Source: Bacteroidota bacterium
Lineage (GTDB): Bacteria; Bacteroidota; Bacteroidia; Chitinophagales; Chitinophagaceae
Reading direction: 5' to 3'
Length of the DNA: 64,000 nucleotides
Assembly (NCBI GenBank): GCA_018266575.1
Contig: JAFEAE010000023.1
Coordinates: 1-64,000, forward strand
A program made the translations under genes and the position numbers. Position 1 is the first letter of the stretch; each line of letters opens with the position of its first letter. Of the stretch, positions 54,784 to 64,000 are shown piece by piece. Under the pieces are notes generated by a model. The model was not told the origin of the DNA and did no database searches. It saw nothing but the letters and a program-made list of their open reading frames with translations.

Positions 54784-55236
54784 ATGATCACAGGCTTGCC
54801 ACTTCAACCACAAATTCCATCAGATGCGCAGTTTTCATTGCATAAACTGGCAGATAAATTAATTGTGAGCTTATTGCCGAAAACAACTTTGCAAAAAAGC
54901 ATCATCATCAATGATATTGGTGATGATCTTTATACAAATGCAGACCAGCAATTGCTTGCATCTGTGGTAAGCTCTTTACTGGATAATGCAATTCAATACG
55001 TGCCATCATCCTGCATACGGGTGTCAGCGAAAGCATTCGGCTATATTACCCTGGTGCATGTACGGACCAGCGGGCCACATTTAGAAGAGCTATTTGCCGC
55101 GTCGTTAAGCAGTTTTCAACCGATCGCAGAAAAACTCGGCGGTTGTATAACCATTTCCAACAATAACCTGCGAGGCACTACTATGGCATTTACATTTATC
55201 AATCCTATTGAAGTGCCGGAGTTCGAAGAGATATAA
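54784..55236 (+). CDS. stand-alone HATPase-like protein with degraded ATP site
   Basis: 150 residues. The histidine kinase-type ATP-binding fold is suggested by NADQQLLASVVSSLLDNAIQYVP (N box, with Asn in DNA) and by LRGTTMAFTF at the end (G2 region). The G1 motif DxGxG that binds the adenine is replaced by RTSGPH, and no dimerisation or phosphoacceptor histidine domain is present. ATP binding is therefore doubtful. It may be an inhibitor or decoy partner of a kinase, or decaying. The start is an ATG. Unaccompanied by any receiver gene. Confidence 0.7.
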   Translation: MITGLPLQPQIPSDAQFSLHKLADKLIVSLLPKTTLQKSIIINDIGDDLYTNADQQLLASVVSSLLDNAIQYVPSSCIRVSAKAFGYITLVHVRTSGPHLEELFAASLSSFQPIAEKLGGCITISNNNLRGTTMAFTFINPIEVPEFEEI

Positions 55237-55271
55237 CGTTGATGCATATCCGATAAAAATTGTATGACCCA

Positions 55272-56504
55272 TCATTGCTGTTTTACGATTACCCAACGGT
55301 TCAGGTAATTATGGGGTGCTTCTATAACGATCTTATAAAAAGAAGAAGGTTTATCTTTTATGCTGAATGAAAAATGCCCATCGTTTAATGGGGCTTTCCC
55401 AAGCAGTTCGTATTTATCTTCCCCGCCTTGTTTAAAATTATTCGTGGTAGCAAGCCATATCTTCGCCTCACCAGACTGTTCAATCGCTTTCCATTGAACA
55501 TTGATGTCATCTCCCTGGATTTCTGCGGCTGGATTTGTTGCAGAAATTTTCCCAATGAAAGAAACGCCATCGATCTCTTTTGCATTTTCAGCAGGGATAT
55601 GGACATTTAAAAATTCTGCGATTGATGGTGTGATATCAACAATGCCGGGATTATCTTTAAAATGCTCATTGAGGTTTTTTGCATTTGTAAATATCCAGGT
55701 TGTTCTTTCGCGATCAGATTGTCCGCCGTGATTTCTTCCTTTTACTGCATCACGCCCATGGTCAGTAGTGATAACAATCAGCCAATCTTCATTAAATTTT
55801 TTTCTGCGGTACCCGATAGCATCCCAAATCCTTCCGACCTGCTCATCCACATAAGAAATCGCCTGCAATTGCTGTGGGCTATCTCCATATCTATGCCCCA
55901 TATCGTCAGTATATTCCAGGTAAACCCACGATAAATCCGGTGCATTTACTTTGATGCATGCAGCAGCATCTTTCGATACGCGTTCATCAATAAGATGTGT
56001 GTATTGGCTTTGTTTATCGTGTGGAAACTTTGCTGTGTCGAGTTCGTAGCCATCAGATGTATAATCAAACTTTATATTACCCGTTTGCGGAAGCGATTCA
56101 CCTACAAGTTTTGTACGATTGTCTAACCATGTAGAAAATATGGCGATCTTTTTTTCCGGCTGATTGTTTTTGAGATAACGGAAAATCGTCCAGTAGTGAT
56201 AATTGGGATCTTTAATATCATTATCCCATACATTATGTTTATTAACCCATGTAGCAGTCAACAGGTCATTATACCCGTTCGCAGAAATAGTTGGGGTTTG
56301 TGAATAACCGCCTTTCTCACCGCCAACATAAGCACGGGTATACCCACCTTCTGATGCAATTTTTTTTAAGTTAGGGGTGTTGGCCTTTTCGATAACATCG
56401 GCAGGAATTCCATCGGCAATGATGAAAACTACTTTTTTAGAATTGCTTTGTGCGGAAGAAAAACAAACCGCGAATAAAAATATACCTGTAATTAATTGCT
56501 TCAT
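55272..56504 (-). CDS. exported alkaline phosphatase-superfamily hydrolase (PDE/NPP-like)
   Basis: 410 residues, signal peptide (ends SSAQ). The metal site includes VVFIIADGIP (Asp), SQTPTIS with the nucleophile Thr, HRYGDSP and TTDHGRDAVKGRNHGG. This is the alkaline phosphatase superfamily, nucleotide pyrophosphatase/phosphodiesterase type. A C-terminal beta domain (about 330-410) is additional. Periplasmic; substrate unknown. Convergent with the HATPase-like gene. Confidence 0.9.
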   Translation of the reverse strand: MKQLITGIFLFAVCFSSAQSNSKKVVFIIADGIPADVIEKANTPNLKKIASEGGYTRAYVGGEKGGYSQTPTISANGYNDLLTATWVNKHNVWDNDIKDPNYHYWTIFRYLKNNQPEKKIAIFSTWLDNRTKLVGESLPQTGNIKFDYTSDGYELDTAKFPHDKQSQYTHLIDERVSKDAAACIKVNAPDLSWVYLEYTDDMGHRYGDSPQQLQAISYVDEQVGRIWDAIGYRRKKFNEDWLIVITTDHGRDAVKGRNHGGQSDRERTTWIFTNAKNLNEHFKDNPGIVDITPSIAEFLNVHIPAENAKEIDGVSFIGKISATNPAAEIQGDDINVQWKAIEQSGEAKIWLATTNNFKQGGEDKYELLGKAPLNDGHFSFSIKDKPSSFYKIVIEAPHNYLNRWVIVKQQ

Positions 56505-56788
56505 TGAAATAAAGATTTGAATGAAAGAAGGAATGAAGTTCGTGCTTTCGACGATATGCTAATATAAATCAGTTTAAAAAATTATTAAAGATTAGTCTTA
56601 CACTTTCTAAATTGAGGAATGCAGAATCAAAACAAGAAGCTGCCCGTCGTTCTTGCATAAACGGAATCCGGATTTGCATTCGCAATAAGATAAGGATAAC
56701 AGAAAGTTCAACTTCAGATTCCTGTTTTCGCAGAAATGACGGCAAGAGTACCTGCAAAATGTTTGCAGTTTGCATTTTAAAAAGCCTT
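56505..56788. other. intergenic region with a REP-like element
   Basis: No gene. At about 56729-56742 TTTCGCAGAAATGACGG resembles the end of the palindromic element at 50517. Nearby, AAAATG...CATTTT (about 56757-56780) can pair. No promoter could be placed. Confidence 0.35.
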
Positions 56789-58126
56789 TTACTTCTTTAA
56801 TGTTATCACCATAGCTTCGCCCGCTTGTAATGATAATGTTACATATCCTTCACTCACCGGAATTGTTTTTAAAAATTTCTTCCCGTGAATAGATAAAGAA
56901 GAAATAGTTACCTGCTTCACATTTTTCCAATGTTCCGGCAATTTCCATTTTTTATTTTCATAACCTTTGTTGCTGTAACAAATAATTGTTTTATTTAGCC
57001 ATAATGCAGGCAAAAAAATATCATCGTGCTGCGGCCAAACAATATCCTTTTGTTTTTTGGTATTGTTGTTGTAATACCATGGAACAACCCGAGTGCAAAA
57101 TTGCTTCAACATTCCATTAAGGTTTTCCGGATCTTCTTTTACCTGTTGTTCTGCAGGCATGGGCGTTCCGCAATATAAGGATGGCGGTAAACTATCAAAA
57201 TTTGCAGGCTTGCCAATCCATTTTTCATTGCGGAAATCATCGATATTAAAATGCCACGACATCGGTTGCAACCCAATAAACGGATCTCTTCTCAACCAAT
57301 AAATATCGCCCTCAGATGTTACATCAACACCTTGCATGCGCCAGTAACGGAATATTTTCCGCTGCGTTTCTACTTCATCGCTGATCGTTGAGCCAAGCAA
57401 CGGGTTGGATAATGAATCGTTAGCCCTCACCGGCTGAATGGAATGAAACGCATCGATATGGATAGTGCCGTTTTGCTTCAGCTCAGGCAACATTTTTAAT
57501 AGTGCATCAATCCTTTTTTGCGTATAACCCAGCTTCCATTCACGGGCATAACTGATCTGGTAAGATTGCATGCCGTCAAAAATTTCGCCGGGTATCGGTT
57601 CGCCATTTTTATTTTTAATAATGATATTATTTTCAAAATAAGTTTTCCATAATGGTGAATTTTTAAACGCGTCGAGCATATTTATATGTAAGCTCACAAT
57701 GGTGTGATATTTTCTTGCTTCAGCGATCAACCAATGCAAACTTTGTAATGCTGTACTGTCTTGCTTTCTTTTTAAATTATTATTTACTTTTTCCCAGGAA
57801 GGATAACCGGAATCGTGCCCTATAAATTGCCAGCCGACGAGGTATACAATTTTAGGAATGTCAAGTGTTAGCTGATCAATCTTTTTTATTTCATCTAACG
57901 CATCCGAAAATTTGAGATAAACATGTTTTACATTCCCGACACTATCTCTTGAACAGAGAAATAATTTCATCACTACCGTTTGCGAATAATCATGTATCCA
58001 CGGTTTTTCCGGTTTAAGCGTTTTTGTCCAATCGTACCATGCACCGGAAATTTCACCGGGATTCTTTTGCTGTGCCGTGCAATAAAATATCGTAAGAAGA
58101 AGACAATAGGAAAGAATATATTTCAT
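56789..58126 (-). CDS. putative exported glycoside hydrolase, TIM-barrel type
   Basis: 445 residues with signal peptide (ends CTAQ). Segments such as KIVYLVGWQFIGHDSGYP, TIVSLHINMLDAF, GTIHIDAFHSIQP and GVDVTSEGDIYWLRRDP look like barrel strands ending in acidic catalytic residues. The layout recalls GH101-type (endo-alpha-N-acetylgalactosaminidase) catalytic domains, but the protein is much shorter than typical GH101. I treat the family as uncertain. Downstream of the HAD gene by 94 bp on the same strand. Confidence 0.55.
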   Translation of the reverse strand: MKYILSYCLLLTIFYCTAQQKNPGEISGAWYDWTKTLKPEKPWIHDYSQTVVMKLFLCSRDSVGNVKHVYLKFSDALDEIKKIDQLTLDIPKIVYLVGWQFIGHDSGYPSWEKVNNNLKRKQDSTALQSLHWLIAEARKYHTIVSLHINMLDAFKNSPLWKTYFENNIIIKNKNGEPIPGEIFDGMQSYQISYAREWKLGYTQKRIDALLKMLPELKQNGTIHIDAFHSIQPVRANDSLSNPLLGSTISDEVETQRKIFRYWRMQGVDVTSEGDIYWLRRDPFIGLQPMSWHFNIDDFRNEKWIGKPANFDSLPPSLYCGTPMPAEQQVKEDPENLNGMLKQFCTRVVPWYYNNNTKKQKDIVWPQHDDIFLPALWLNKTIICYSNKGYENKKWKLPEHWKNVKQVTISSLSIHGKKFLKTIPVSEGYVTLSLQAGEAMVITLKK

Positions 58127-58220
58127 GAACGGAAATTATGAAATACCCGGAAAGATATAGATGTTAATTTAATATTTTTAGAGCATAACAGCCATGAATA
58201 TCCGAAAAAAGAATTCGGTA

Positions 58221-58835
58221 TCATCCTAAAACTTCATACAATTTCTCCTCTGTACTTTTATGACCGATGTGCCGTATGCCGCGGATACCAAGGCTTTCAG
58301 CAACCTGCACAAACATGGGCCTGTCTTCCAGGTAAATCACCTGCGAAGCATCTACCTGTGCGCTGTTTAGTGCGATCCTGTAAATATCTTTATCAGGTTT
58401 GCGGAAATGCACAAAGCCGGAGCAAATAAAAAAGTCAACAAATTCGTTCAGCTTAAATGTTTTGATGCGGTAATCATTCAACTCATATCCTTCATTACTT
58501 ACTACCGCAACTTTTAAATTGAATTCTTTTTTTATTTTCTTTACCAGTTCGATCATTTCAGGAAAAGCTTCTGATTGCTCAAACATAAACTGGCTGAACT
58601 CGTTCTTTGTAAAATCCCTTTTTTCGTAAAACACAACCCGTTCCAGGTATTCATCGAGGCTTAATTTTCCAACCTCATACGTATCAAAAGTCAGGTGGTG
58701 CCGTTCTTCTGTTTCGTTGGTATCGAGCTTAAATAATTTAATCGCTTTTTTTCTTGCTTCGCGGTCCCAGCCATTGGAGAGCAATACGCCGCCGATATCT
58801 GTGAATAATGTAGTGATGACAGAGTTTTTTTTCAT
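58221..58835 (-). CDS. HAD-superfamily hydrolase (YihX-like)
   Basis: 204 residues. Motif I is FTDIGGVL with the nucleophile Asp13; the usual second Asp (DxD) is replaced by Gly, as in several YihX-type enzymes. Motif II (VVSNEGYE), the Lys in VHFRKPDKDIY and motif IV (IYLEDRP) are present. Likely a sugar-phosphate phosphatase or similar; substrate unknown. It is 23 bp downstream of the aldolase gene and probably cotranscribed. Confidence 0.87.
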   Translation of the reverse strand: MKKNSVITTLFTDIGGVLLSNGWDREARKKAIKLFKLDTNETEERHHLTFDTYEVGKLSLDEYLERVVFYEKRDFTKNEFSQFMFEQSEAFPEMIELVKKIKKEFNLKVAVVSNEGYELNDYRIKTFKLNEFVDFFICSGFVHFRKPDKDIYRIALNSAQVDASQVIYLEDRPMFVQVAESLGIRGIRHIGHKSTEEKLYEVLG

Positions 58836-58858
58836 TACTAAAAACAGCTTTGAATTTT

Positions 58859-59932
58859 TTATGCAATCGTTATTTGTTTTTCGAGATATACATCCTGAAT
58901 TGCGTTCAGCAAAGCAACGCCATCTTTCATTGGTTTTTGAAACGATTTTCTCCCGGAGATCAGCCCCATTCCGCCGGCACGTTTATTAATAACAGCAGTC
59001 CGTACAGCCTCCATCAAATCTTTATCCCCTTCAGATGCGCCGCCGGAATTGATCAATCCTGCCCTTCCCATATAACAATTCAATACCTGGTAACGGCAAA
59101 GATCTATCGGGTTGTTAGTTGTGAGTTGCGTGTAAATGCGCTCATCTAATTTTCCATAACTCGAACTGCCGGTGTTCAACGCTTTGTAACCGCCATTGTT
59201 CTCCGGTAATTTTTGTTTGATGATATCTGCCTGTATCGTTACACCAAGATGATTGGCCTGCCCGGTGAGATCTGCAGAAACATGATAATCCACCCCATCT
59301 TTTTTAAATGCATTGTTGCGGAGATAACACCAAAGTATAGTCGCCATTCCAAGTGAATGTGCTTCTTCAAAAGCATTTGCTACTTCAGTGATCTGCCTGT
59401 CCGATTCTTCCGAACCGAAATAAATAGTTGCACCAACAGCAGCAGCGCCCATGTTCCATGCATCTTTCACACGCCCGTACATGATCTGGTCGGCTTTGTT
59501 CGGGTACGTGAGCAATTCATTATGATTTATTTTTACTACAAACGGAATTTTGTGCGCATATTTTCTCGACACCATTGCCAGCACGCCAAAGCTTGATGCC
59601 ACTGCATTACAGCCTCCTTCAATAGCAAGTTTCACAATATTCCCGGGATCGAAATACATTGGATTTGAGGCGAATGATGCACCAGCGCTATGCTCTATTC
59701 CCTGGTCAACAGGGAGAATAGATAAGTAGCCTGTGCCACCAAGCCTTCCGGTAGAAAAAAGTGCATGCAGGTTCCTTAACGTTTGATTGGTGCGGTTTGA
59801 AGCAGCAAATATTTCATCGACGAAGCCGGGCGATGGTAAATGCAGTTTGTCCTTTGTTACGGTGTTGCAGGTATGTGTAAGCAACCCCTCATTTTCTTTG
59901 CCGAGCAATGCGGCAATTTGTGCATAATCCAT
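58859..59932 (-). CDS. fbaB: class I fructose-bisphosphate aldolase, DhnA type
   Basis: 357 residues. Cleaves fructose 1,6-bisphosphate to the two triose phosphates through a Schiff-base lysine. LSILPVDQGIEHSAG, FVVKINHNEL, GAAAVGATIYFGS and RAGLINSGGASEGDKD match the DhnA/FbaB family, which is distinct from the metal-dependent class II enzyme. The N-terminus is longer than in some FbaB proteins. The start is an ATG. A weak promoter-like TACTTTTA lies upstream. First gene before the HAD gene. Confidence 0.92.
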   Translation of the reverse strand: MDYAQIAALLGKENEGLLTHTCNTVTKDKLHLPSPGFVDEIFAASNRTNQTLRNLHALFSTGRLGGTGYLSILPVDQGIEHSAGASFASNPMYFDPGNIVKLAIEGGCNAVASSFGVLAMVSRKYAHKIPFVVKINHNELLTYPNKADQIMYGRVKDAWNMGAAAVGATIYFGSEESDRQITEVANAFEEAHSLGMATILWCYLRNNAFKKDGVDYHVSADLTGQANHLGVTIQADIIKQKLPENNGGYKALNTGSSSYGKLDERIYTQLTTNNPIDLCRYQVLNCYMGRAGLINSGGASEGDKDLMEAVRTAVINKRAGGMGLISGRKSFQKPMKDGVALLNAIQDVYLEKQITIA

Positions 59933-60261
59933 ATAGCAGAAATTATAAAATGAAAAGAATAAAATCCGGGTATAAAAGTACGCATTATTGAATCATACAT
60001 ACAGCCATTAACACACTGCTATTTTCAACAATATGAAAACCTGTCAATGCTTCTTTCGGTTATATATATATGTTAGATATTCTTTTGCAGGATGCATCTT
60101 GCCCGGCAAAAATCCTGTCATTAAAAATAATTTATAAAATAGCGGCAGGATTTTCTTAAATTTAAATTCTATTAAGCCATATCCGGCATTCAATCTTCCC
60201 CCTATTCAAAACCATACGCCCTGCCTCTTTACAGCTATTAATTTTTTCATACTCTTTTTAA
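59933..60261. other. intergenic region between divergent aldolase and sensor genes
   Basis: 329 bp, AT-rich, no supported gene or hairpin. The plus-strand sequence before the sensor gene has TATTCTTTTG near 60079 with imperfect -7 spacing; I do not call it a promoter. Confidence 0.35.
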
Positions 60262-63200
60262 ATGACAACCCAAAACAATTGTTTCCGTTTACATGAGAAA
60301 AATTGCCTGCGTTTGCTTGTAGTAACTCTCATTCTTTTTTATTCTCCGTTTTTCATTCATGCACAAAGTGCCGCTGAAAAAGGTTTGCCTTTTGTTACAA
60401 ACTTTTCTGCTAAAGATTATCATGGCAATGTGCAAAACTGGAGCATTGCAGAAGATAAAAGAGGGCTGCTATATTTTGGTAACGCCACTTATATTATGCA
60501 ATACGATGGTGTAAAATGGAGAAAGATAACCACCCGTCCTGCGGGTTCTTATGGTTCTGTGAGAAGTATGGCATTAAATAAACGGGGAAATATTTATTAT
60601 ACAGGGGTAAGCGATTTTGGATATCTCTCCATGGATGATAGCCTTGGCGAAATGAAAGCGCATTCCCTTCTTAAATATATACCTGAGCCTTTGCGTGAGT
60701 TTAGCGAAATGAAGACCGTATTGATTACAAATGATGGCTACGTTTATTTTCAATCCCGGGAGCGCTTATTCCGTTTTAAAGAAGATAGCTCAGGTAAGAT
60801 TATAGAAGGTAGTTTGAAAAACTGGGAGCCAAAGAGCAAGTTCATGTATGCGTTTTATGTAGATGGGGATTATTTTGTGCACCAGCAAAATCTTGGTTTA
60901 TATAAAATGGACCACGATTCGTTGGAACTGATTCCCGGTAGTGAATTTTTAGGCAAAGAGCGCATGCAGGTATTTGTGCATTATCCGCCCGATAAAGACA
61001 ATAACAAACAATATATTGCCGGCTTATTTTATAGTGGCTTATATCTTTTTAATGGCAAAACATTCACAAGTTTTAAAACCGAATCTGATTCTATATTACA
61101 CGCCACATTGTATGCAGGTGCTCTTTTGAAGGATGGGGCTTATGCTTTTAGTACTGCAGGAAAAGGACTCGTGATCATAGATAAAAATGGCAAAACTTTA
61201 CAAGTAGTAAACAGGCGCTCAGGGTTACAGGATGAATCTATTTATGCCTTGTATCCAGATGAAAAAGGCAATATATGGCTTGCGCTTGATAATGGTATTT
61301 CCCGCGTTCAAACATCATCTCCATTTACTCAATTTAACGCACAATCTGGAATCAAAACGCAAGTGCTTGCAATCGACAGGTTCGAAGGCACATTATATCT
61401 TGGCACAACAAATGGACCGCTTCGTTTTAATAGCAGTAAAGGTTTATTTGAACACATTGATGAGGTTGGTAGCAATCAGGTTTTTGCATTCGTAAATGAT
61501 CATGACCAGATGCTTATTGCTACAGATGGATTGTATGCGGTCAAAAAAAATAAAGTAAGATTAGTATCTGCATCCGTCGGAGGCAACCTTCAGTTATCCT
61601 GTTTATTTATCCCGACAAAATATCCCAACCTGCTCATTGGCGGAGATGCAATAAATGGTATGGCTGTATTCGAAAGAAAAAATGCTTCAGATAAATGGAA
61701 ACATACTGGCTATTTCCCTGGTATTACCCAACAAATCTGGTTTTTTGCTGAAGATAAAGACGGAGAAATTTGGGCAGGCACTCAAAATAATATTGTTTAT
61801 AAAATTATTCCCGTTCTTGATAAAGATGGTTTTGTTGACCTGAAAAAATCGCATACGGAAGCGTTGGGAACAGAGAATGGCCTTGGTACAGGTAGCGGTT
61901 ATGTTGTTACTATACATGGGGAAGTATTTTTTCCCTGTGATTCTTTGATTTATCGTTATGATAAACAAAAGAATCATTTTTATCCTGATAAAACTTTTGG
62001 TACCCTCAGACTTGGTTCTCACGATGAGAGTACTGCAATAGCAGAAGACAAAACAGGAAAAGTCTGGATACAATATGGCAAAAAAACAATGGTTGCAATT
62101 CCCCGTTCAAACGAAACGTATGAATTAGATACCACATCACTATTGCCGATCAGCGATAAATTTATTTCACAGTTCTTCCCCGATGAGAATGGAATTGTTT
62201 GGATTAGTAACACAGAAGGAGTGATACGCTACGCACAGAACATGCAAAAAAGTTATGGGCAAACTTTTCCGATTTATGTAAGGCATATTATTGCTGGCGA
62301 TAAAGCAATCAATCCTGATTTGCATGATAACGGGGATGGGAAAAAAGTCAGCATAGATTATAAAGATAATAACCTGCGTTTTGAATATGCCGCGCCATTT
62401 TTTGAACAGGAAGATAAAACACAATACCAGACATGGCTTGAAGGTTTCGACAAAACCTGGAGCGATTGGGGAAATAATTCTTATAAGGAATATACCAATC
62501 TTTCCGAAGGAAGTTATCATTTCCATGTGCGTGCAAAAAACGTTTACCAGATCACCAGCGAAGAAGCTGTTTATGCATTTACTGTGAAACCGCCCTTAAC
62601 GCGGACCTGGTGGATGTATTTGTTGTATGCGTTGGCTGCACTGCTTGTTATTTATTTTATTATCCGGTACCGCACAAAAAAATTGCACGAGCAGAGAATG
62701 CAATTGGAAAAAATTGTGCAGGAACGCACACACGAAGTACAAGTGCAGGCAGAAGAATTAACAACAGTAAACCAGATCAGCCAGGCGCTTGCATCGCAAT
62801 TGAATTTGGATGACCTGATAAAATTAGTGGGTGATGAAATGCGGCAGGTATTTAAAGCGAATATTGTTTATCTCGCTATGCTTGATAAAAAAACCAACAC
62901 TATCCATTTCCCTTATCAATATGGAGAAGTATTGCCACCAATAAAATTCGGAGAAGGCATTGCATCAAAAATATTAGCAACGGGAAAACCGCTTTTAATT
63001 AATAAAGACCTTAATCAGCAAATCTCACAACTCGGCATACAACGTTTAGGATTGCCTTCAGCTTCTTATCTCGGCGTTCCTATTCCTATTGATGATGAGA
63101 TCATTGGTGTGTTAAGTGTGCAAAGCACAACCACAGAAAATTATTTTGATGAGAAAGATCAACGCTTGTTATCAACCATTGCAGCAAATGTTGGTGTAGC

Positions 63201-64000
63201 ATTGAAAAAAGCAAGATTGTTCGAAGAGATCAAACATGCAAAAATGGAAGCAGAAGAATCCAGCAAAATTGCAGAACGTGCGAATGCTGCAAAAAGTGCA
63301 TTCCTATCTACAGTTAGCCATGAATTACGAACGCCGCTTACATCTGTTCTTGGTTTTGCAAAAATTATCAAGAAACGATTGGAAGAAAGAATTTTTCCGG
63401 CAACTGATAAAACTGATCCGAAAACAGAAAAAGCAATTGGGCAGGTTTCAGAAAACCTCAATGTAGTGATTTCTGAAGGGGAAAGACTAACACATCTTAT
63501 CAATGATGTACTTGATCTTGCAAAAATTGAAGCAGGAAAAATGGAATGGAATATTGAGAATGTTTCCATCTCCGAAATTGTTGACCGCGCAATTGCAGCA
63601 ACATCTTCTTTATTCTTTCAAAAAAATATTAAGCTTGAAAAAAATATTGAACCCGACCTTCCAAACATTTCCGGCGATCACGATAAATTGATACAGGTCG
63701 TAGTAAACCTGATCTCGAATGCTGTGAAATTTACGGAGCAAGGTTCAATTACGTGTACTGTTATCCGTAAGAACGGCGAAATTATCACAAGCGTAAAAGA
63801 CACAGGCATCGGTATCGCAAAACAAGACCAGGATGCAGTGTTCGAACAATTCAAACAATTAGGCGGAGATACATTAACAGATAAGCCCAAAGGCACAGGG
63901 CTTGGTTTGCCTATCTGTAAAGAAATTGTAGAACATCATGGTGGGCACATCTGGTTAGAAAGCGAACCGGGAAAAGGAAGTGTATTTTCATTTGCGTTGC
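60262..64000 (+). CDS. two-component sensor with Reg_prop propeller, GAF and histidine kinase (3' end cut)
   Basis: Incomplete: open to the window end, 1246 codons so far. Signal peptide (ends HAQ), a large extracytoplasmic propeller of the Reg_prop type (about 40-680), a Y_Y_Y domain (LRFEYAAPFFEQEDKTQYQTWLEGF), a transmembrane helix (about 783-805), a coiled coil, a GAF domain (about 840-990), then HisKA with phosphoacceptor His1020 in STVSHELRTPLTS and HATPase_c (NLISNAVKFT, DTGIGI, GTGLGLPICKEIVEHHGG). It should sense an outside signal and phosphorylate a response regulator. A receiver domain may follow beyond the window. The GAF between helix and kinase is not typical of hybrid sensors of polysaccharide loci. 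Confidence 0.9.
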   Translation, partial: MTTQNNCFRLHEKNCLRLLVVTLILFYSPFFIHAQSAAEKGLPFVTNFSAKDYHGNVQNWSIAEDKRGLLYFGNATYIMQYDGVKWRKITTRPAGSYGSVRSMALNKRGNIYYTGVSDFGYLSMDDSLGEMKAHSLLKYIPEPLREFSEMKTVLITNDGYVYFQSRERLFRFKEDSSGKIIEGSLKNWEPKSKFMYAFYVDGDYFVHQQNLGLYKMDHDSLELIPGSEFLGKERMQVFVHYPPDKDNNKQYIAGLFYSGLYLFNGKTFTSFKTESDSILHATLYAGALLKDGAYAFSTAGKGLVIIDKNGKTLQVVNRRSGLQDESIYALYPDEKGNIWLALDNGISRVQTSSPFTQFNAQSGIKTQVLAIDRFEGTLYLGTTNGPLRFNSSKGLFEHIDEVGSNQVFAFVNDHDQMLIATDGLYAVKKNKVRLVSASVGGNLQLSCLFIPTKYPNLLIGGDAINGMAVFERKNASDKWKHTGYFPGITQQIWFFAEDKDGEIWAGTQNNIVYKIIPVLDKDGFVDLKKSHTEALGTENGLGTGSGYVVTIHGEVFFPCDSLIYRYDKQKNHFYPDKTFGTLRLGSHDESTAIAEDKTGKVWIQYGKKTMVAIPRSNETYELDTTSLLPISDKFISQFFPDENGIVWISNTEGVIRYAQNMQKSYGQTFPIYVRHIIAGDKAINPDLHDNGDGKKVSIDYKDNNLRFEYAAPFFEQEDKTQYQTWLEGFDKTWSDWGNNSYKEYTNLSEGSYHFHVRAKNVYQITSEEAVYAFTVKPPLTRTWWMYLLYALAALLVIYFIIRYRTKKLHEQRMQLEKIVQERTHEVQVQAEELTTVNQISQALASQLNLDDLIKLVGDEMRQVFKANIVYLAMLDKKTNTIHFPYQYGEVLPPIKFGEGIASKILATGKPLLINKDLNQQISQLGIQRLGLPSASYLGVPIPIDDEIIGVLSVQSTTTENYFDEKDQRLLSTIAANVGVALKKARLFEEIKHAKMEAEESSKIAERANAAKSAFLSTVSHELRTPLTSVLGFAKIIKKRLEERIFPATDKTDPKTEKAIGQVSENLNVVISEGERLTHLINDVLDLAKIEAGKMEWNIENVSISEIVDRAIAATSSLFFQKNIKLEKNIEPDLPNISGDHDKLIQVVVNLISNAVKFTEQGSITCTVIRKNGEIITSVKDTGIGIAKQDQDAVFEQFKQLGGDTLTDKPKGTGLGLPICKEIVEHHGGHIWLESEPGKGSVFSFAL

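Overview
The window looks like the chromosome of a Bacteroidota bacterium, most likely of the Chitinophagaceae. The 16S rRNA is of Bacteroidota type. Several genes follow copies of the phylum's promoter -7 box TAnnTTTG, and no Shine-Dalgarno motifs stand out. There are also two sets of type IX secretion (T9SS) proteins: PorP/SprF-like proteins and cargo with type A or type B sorting domains. The sequence is AT-rich, and several genes appear to start at TTG.

Layout. 1-1029 is the 5' two thirds of a 16S rRNA gene on the minus strand, with three evenly spaced promoters behind it (1195-1456). Next come truA, a DUF4476 protein, an M1 aminopeptidase and a GNAT acetyltransferase (1603-7023). 7.0-12.7 kb is a visibly AT-richer accessory region of small unknown proteins, decayed reading frames, an IS1595-type transposase and a class II Fic protein. 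Its core of about 4.1 kb lies between two 97-bp direct repeats. 12.7-21.8 kb returns to housekeeping and envelope genes: LemA with two TPM-domain proteins, a PmoA/DUF6807 protein divergent from a Tat-exported Gfo/Idh/MocA protein, a large MG2/plug-like protein, an M32 carboxypeptidase and a small lipoprotein.

22.1-29.0 kb carries a giant PKD-repeat T9SS type B protein with its PorP partner, a peroxiredoxin and a very small type A sorting-domain protein. 29.0-39.4 kb holds an RlmI-like methyltransferase, grpE-dnaJ, a VWA protein, hypoxanthine phosphoribosyltransferase, a glucosaminidase/LysM protein, an O-methyltransferase, two LOG-family proteins and a sodium:solute symporter. 39.4-45.0 kb has an outer membrane barrel and a second PorP plus type B cargo pair. 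45.0-50.3 kb has recG, a lone receiver protein, an MgtC-family protein, a TonB-dependent receptor remnant and dps. 50.6-54.5 kb has a compact ApbE / FGE-like / Gfo-Idh-MocA gene cluster and a PRC-barrel protein. The rest holds a degenerate HATPase-like protein, an alkaline phosphatase-family protein, a putative glycoside hydrolase, a HAD protein, a DhnA-type aldolase and a large two-component sensor that runs off the end.

The observations most worth following are the three-module rRNA promoter array, the direct-repeat-bounded island with twin palindromes in front of the Fic gene, two conserved proteins (RecG and ApbE) whose conserved N-termini have no ATG/GTG/TTG start, and a stand-alone HATPase-like protein whose ATP-binding motif is degraded. 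I found no CRISPR array, tRNA or clearly new multi-gene defence system.
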